Source: Eubacteriaceae bacterium (GTDB lineage: Bacteria > Bacillota > Clostridia > Peptostreptococcales > Anaerovoracaceae). Taken from it: a DNA stretch of 64,000 nt. The DNA lies in contig CABIXY010000003.1 in the NCBI GenBank assembly GCA_902362805.1, forward strand, positions 529,140-593,139, in the 5' to 3' direction. The notes beneath the pieces were generated by a model, which saw only the letters and a program-made list of their open reading frames with translations, made no database searches and had not been told where the DNA came from. Positions 61,752-64,000 of this stretch are shown one piece after another (position 1 is the first letter of the stretch; the number at the start of each line of letters is the position of its first letter). A program made the translations under genes and the position numbers.

Positions 61752-61803
61752 GTTAAGGAGTGGCATCGCCACTTTTCTGTAAGGGCGCAGAAGGGAGAAA
61801 AGA

Positions 61804-63000
61804 ATGAATATCGTACAAAAATATGGCGGCTGTTATCTGAAAAACATGGAGGATGTGTCCGCCATCGCCAGCCATCTGGCCCAAAACAGAGAGAACTTTG
61901 ATTCTCTGGTACTGGTGACAGCGGCCATGCAGGAGATTGCAGAGGCCATGAGTGCCAGGGCGGCAAAGCTGGATGTTGAGATTGGCAGCGACAAGCTGGA
62001 TGCCCTGTTCTCCGCAGCAGAACAGCAGACGGCGGCGTTGATGGCCGCGGCTCTGGAAAAAGAGGGTCTGCAGACGGAAGTCATCGAGGACATCCGAGGT
62101 ACTTCCCTCAGCGAGGTGGAGGTCTTTGCCGGCAAACACGAGCTGCAGATAGACAAGGTGGAGAAAGCCCTGCGGAAGGGAGTCATTCCTGTAGTGGCGG
62201 GATTTCAGGGAATCGGGACCTACGGCAGTGAAAACGTCCAGGGCAGGTACGGTGCGGCGGCCACTGCTGTTGCCATCGCTGCTGGTCTGGGATGTGATTG
62301 CCAGCTCTATGGAAATACGAAGGGAATTTACACCAGAGAGCCGGCAGAGGAAGGCCGTGTCATAGAAAAAATCAGCTATGAAGAGGCCATGGAGTTGATC
62401 ATGCTGGGCACAAGTGATCTGGAAAGCCGGGCGATAGAGTTGGCCAAGGCATTCGGCATCAAGGTTTATGTGGGGCCGGCAATGAAAGCAGAGAAGAGCG
62501 GAGGAACGTATATAATGGATAGAAGTTTAATTGTACAGGAAGCGGCTGTAACAGGACTTACCGTTTCTGATGACATTGTCGTTTACACCTTGAAAGGACT
62601 GCCGACAGACGGCGACAGAATTGCCGAGCTCTTTGAACTGCTCAGTGATCTTGCAGTCAATATCGATATGATTTCTCAGCAGACCTGTTCCGAGCATTGC
62701 TGTGCTGTATCCTTCAGCTGCAGCAAAGACAAAGTCAGCGAAATCGACATGGCTTTTGAGGTGAATCAGCGCATGCGGGAACTGGAAATTTTTAAACAGG
62801 ACGATCTCAGTCTGGTATCACTGGTAGGCGTAGGCATGGCCAGCCATGTGGGTGTTGCCGGCAGAGTCTTCAGTGTTCTGGCGCAGCAGAATATCCGCCA
62901 TTACAATATCACGACTTCGGAGATTTCCATCTCTGTTGCCATCGACAGCGTACAAAAGGCAGCGGCGGTGGTATCTCTCAGCGAGGCGTTCAGCTTATAA
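61804..63000 (+). CDS. Aspartokinase homologue with altered catalytic site
   Basis: The 398-residue protein has an amino-acid kinase domain (about 1-240) and two C-terminal ACT domains (about 260-398) as in lysine-sensitive aspartokinases. Key motifs are changed: KFGGTS is KYGGCY, GRGGSDTTA is GRYGAAATA with the catalytic aspartate lost, and TDVDGVYTADP is GNTKGIYTREP. The lysine of the first motif and the glutamate in AAEQQ remain. It may be inactive or have another substrate, and could act as a lysine-binding regulatory subunit. A lysine riboswitch controls it, so the link to lysine is firm. Confidence 0.82.
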   Translation: MNIVQKYGGCYLKNMEDVSAIASHLAQNRENFDSLVLVTAAMQEIAEAMSARAAKLDVEIGSDKLDALFSAAEQQTAALMAAALEKEGLQTEVIEDIRGTSLSEVEVFAGKHELQIDKVEKALRKGVIPVVAGFQGIGTYGSENVQGRYGAAATAVAIAAGLGCDCQLYGNTKGIYTREPAEEGRVIEKISYEEAMELIMLGTSDLESRAIELAKAFGIKVYVGPAMKAEKSGGTYIMDRSLIVQEAAVTGLTVSDDIVVYTLKGLPTDGDRIAELFELLSDLAVNIDMISQQTCSEHCCAVSFSCSKDKVSEIDMAFEVNQRMRELEIFKQDDLSLVSLVGVGMASHVGVAGRVFSVLAQQNIRHYNITTSEISISVAIDSVQKAAAVVSLSEAFSL

Positions 63001-63024
63001 ACATCTCAGATTTCTATACACAAA

Positions 63025-63057
63025 AAAGCCGGGTCAGTTCAAACCTGATCCGGCTTT
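63025..63057. terminator. Bidirectional intrinsic terminator
   Basis: AAAGCCGGGTCAG (63025-63037) pairs with CTGATCCGGCTTT (63045-63057), with one G-U pair. It separates the aspartokinase homologue from the convergent methyltransferase gene. Confidence 0.85.
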
Positions 63058-63059
63058 GG

Positions 63060-64000
63060 TTATAATTTTTCGATAGTTGGATGTACATGGTAAAAGTCCC
63101 GCAAGGCTTCGTACTCGTCTTGCGCGCGGATAGCGCGCGGATTGTCAGAGGAACCGGTTTTGATCGCTTTGATCATGATGTTTCTGGCTGTGTGTTCCAA
63201 ACTGGTGAACTCAATCATGGCGACTTCGTATCCGGCGGCTTCTAGTTTGAGACCGCGCAGGCCATCGGTCAGATATTCTGTGAGACGATCCTTTAAAATG
63301 CCGTATTTCAGCATCGGCTGATGGATATCGTTTTCAATCTGGCTGAACAACTCGTGCTGGCAGCAAGGGACGGAAAGTATGACCTTGGTATTCCAGGAGA
63401 CCGCATTGATGAGAGCATAATCCGTAGCTGTATCACAGGCATGAAGGGTGACGACCATGTCCGCATGATCACTGGTATAGTCGGCAATATCGCCCATGAG
63501 GAACTCCAGACCGTCGTAATGAAGATCTGATGCGATTTTGTTGCAGAAACGGATGACGTCTTTCTTTAAATCCAGGCCGATGATTTTGACGTCTCTGTTT
63601 TTTACGATCTTCAGGTAATAATAAAGGGCAAAGGTGAGGTAGGCCTTTCCGCAGCCGAAATCGATTATTTTTAAGGTTCTATTCCCTGGCAGATAAGGGA
63701 AGACGTCTTCGACGATTTCCAGGTAGCGGTTGATCTGGCGGAACTTGCTGTAATGTTTCTGCAGCACTTTGCCCTCTTGATCCATGACGCCCAGGCGAAT
63801 GAGAAAATCGCAGGGAACGCCGTCTGCAATGATGTAATTTTTTGTCTTGTTATGAGCAAGACTAGGCATGCCCTTTGTGGCGGGCTTTGTTGTAATTCTG
63901 GCCTTTTCGGGTTTAGAGGCAAGAATCTGAACATCTTCTGAAAGGGTAAAGGCATTGACCTGTTTAAAGTCTTCTGTCACCAGCTGCAAGGCTAGGGCAG
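63060..64000 (-). CDS. SAM-dependent methyltransferase (PF13679-type), 5' end cut off
   Basis: The frame stays open to the window edge, so the N-terminus is missing; at least 313 residues are present. The class I methyltransferase fold shows motif I in LKIIDFGCGKAYLTFALYYYL, the acidic residue in IIGLDLKKDVI, LEFLMGDIADY and the VTLHACDTATDYAL segment typical of PF13679. VPCCQHEL includes paired cysteines. The substrate is unknown; RNA or a small molecule is possible. The codons before the TTG at 63989 give no stop. Confidence 0.85.
   Translation of the reverse strand, partial: ALALQLVTEDFKQVNAFTLSEDVQILASKPEKARITTKPATKGMPSLAHNKTKNYIIADGVPCDFLIRLGVMDQEGKVLQKHYSKFRQINRYLEIVEDVFPYLPGNRTLKIIDFGCGKAYLTFALYYYLKIVKNRDVKIIGLDLKKDVIRFCNKIASDLHYDGLEFLMGDIADYTSDHADMVVTLHACDTATDYALINAVSWNTKVILSVPCCQHELFSQIENDIHQPMLKYGILKDRLTEYLTDGLRGLKLEAAGYEVAMIEFTSLEHTARNIMIKAIKTGSSDNPRAIRAQDEYEALRDFYHVHPTIEKL

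Noticed and set aside
1..64000. tRNA, rRNA, prophage or insertion-sequence genes
   Set aside because: I looked for cloverleaf-like ends, rRNA-conserved strings, transposases and integrases and saw none; the toxin-antitoxin pair is the only clearly mobile-type gene set.

Overview
The window reads as a chromosomal segment of a mid-GC, anaerobic, spore-forming Firmicute. Evidence for this is strong AGGAGG ribosome-binding sites, the sporulation-type genes yqfC, yqfD and a SpoIIM-like gene, SigI/RsgI, pyruvate phosphate dikinase, an Etf-linked hydroxyacid dehydrogenase, and riboswitches of the kinds common in Clostridia. A member of the Clostridia, perhaps the Anaerovoracaceae or a relative, is my guess from gene content; no rRNA or tRNA gene was seen to confirm it.

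Layout. 1-4060: tail of a LysO-type exporter, a MerR regulator, a PepV/Sapep-like dipeptidase and an NhaC-type antiporter. 4067-9366: a GntR regulator divergent from a dimethylargininase (ddaH), aminotransferase, sodium symporter and 2-hydroxyacid dehydrogenase operon. 9400-13050: rpsU, yqeY, then a long structured leader with a probable cyclic-di-GMP-I riboswitch ahead of a sortase-anchored surface protein. 13317-22840: a housekeeping run (yqfC, yqfD, phoH, ybeY, cdd, era, recO, a DUF4342 protein, glyS, ppdK). 22890-28520: an HPt protein and a REC-GGDEF-EAL-PAS-REC-GGDEF protein with an attenuator-like leader, then small membrane proteins, NfeD and a stomatin-like protein. 28634-32552: a VTC-domain protein with two tandem DUF4956 membrane proteins, then sigI/rsgI. 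32566-33342: a toxin-antitoxin pair. 33344-38326 (minus strand): a ferredoxin-type aldo/keto reductase, a DUF711 (PFL) protein with an ACT protein, an Elp3-like radical SAM enzyme and a DUF6873 protein.

38455-46365 holds a MATE pump, ung and a PrpR-type sigma-54 activator. The activator stands directly upstream of a perfect -24/-12 promoter driving a family III CoA-transferase, an HMG-CoA-lyase-type enzyme and a DASS anion transporter: a compact uptake, activation and cleavage pathway for a 3-hydroxy-3-methylglutarate-like acid. 46394-49676: a LacI regulator, an MBL-fold hydrolase and a MatC-like permease with two palindromic LacI operators around a promoter that points antisense through the hydrolase. 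49755-52688: a 94-bp tandem repeat, lemA with a DUF2207 protein, and a dispersed repeat. 52741-54211: a DMT transporter and a SpoIIM-like protein. 54346-61467: a likely single regulon of a FadR/LldR-type GntR protein, with matching promoter/operator arrangements ahead of an aminotransferase and ahead of etfB-etfA-FAD oxidase. 61537-63000: a lysine riboswitch controlling an aspartokinase homologue that has lost key catalytic residues. The window ends inside a methyltransferase gene on the minus strand.

Scattered between genes are short elements of about 70 bp with terminal inverted repeats (GTTAYGCA...TGCRTAAC and AGTCCGCA...TGCGGACT). These look like one or two undescribed repeat families.
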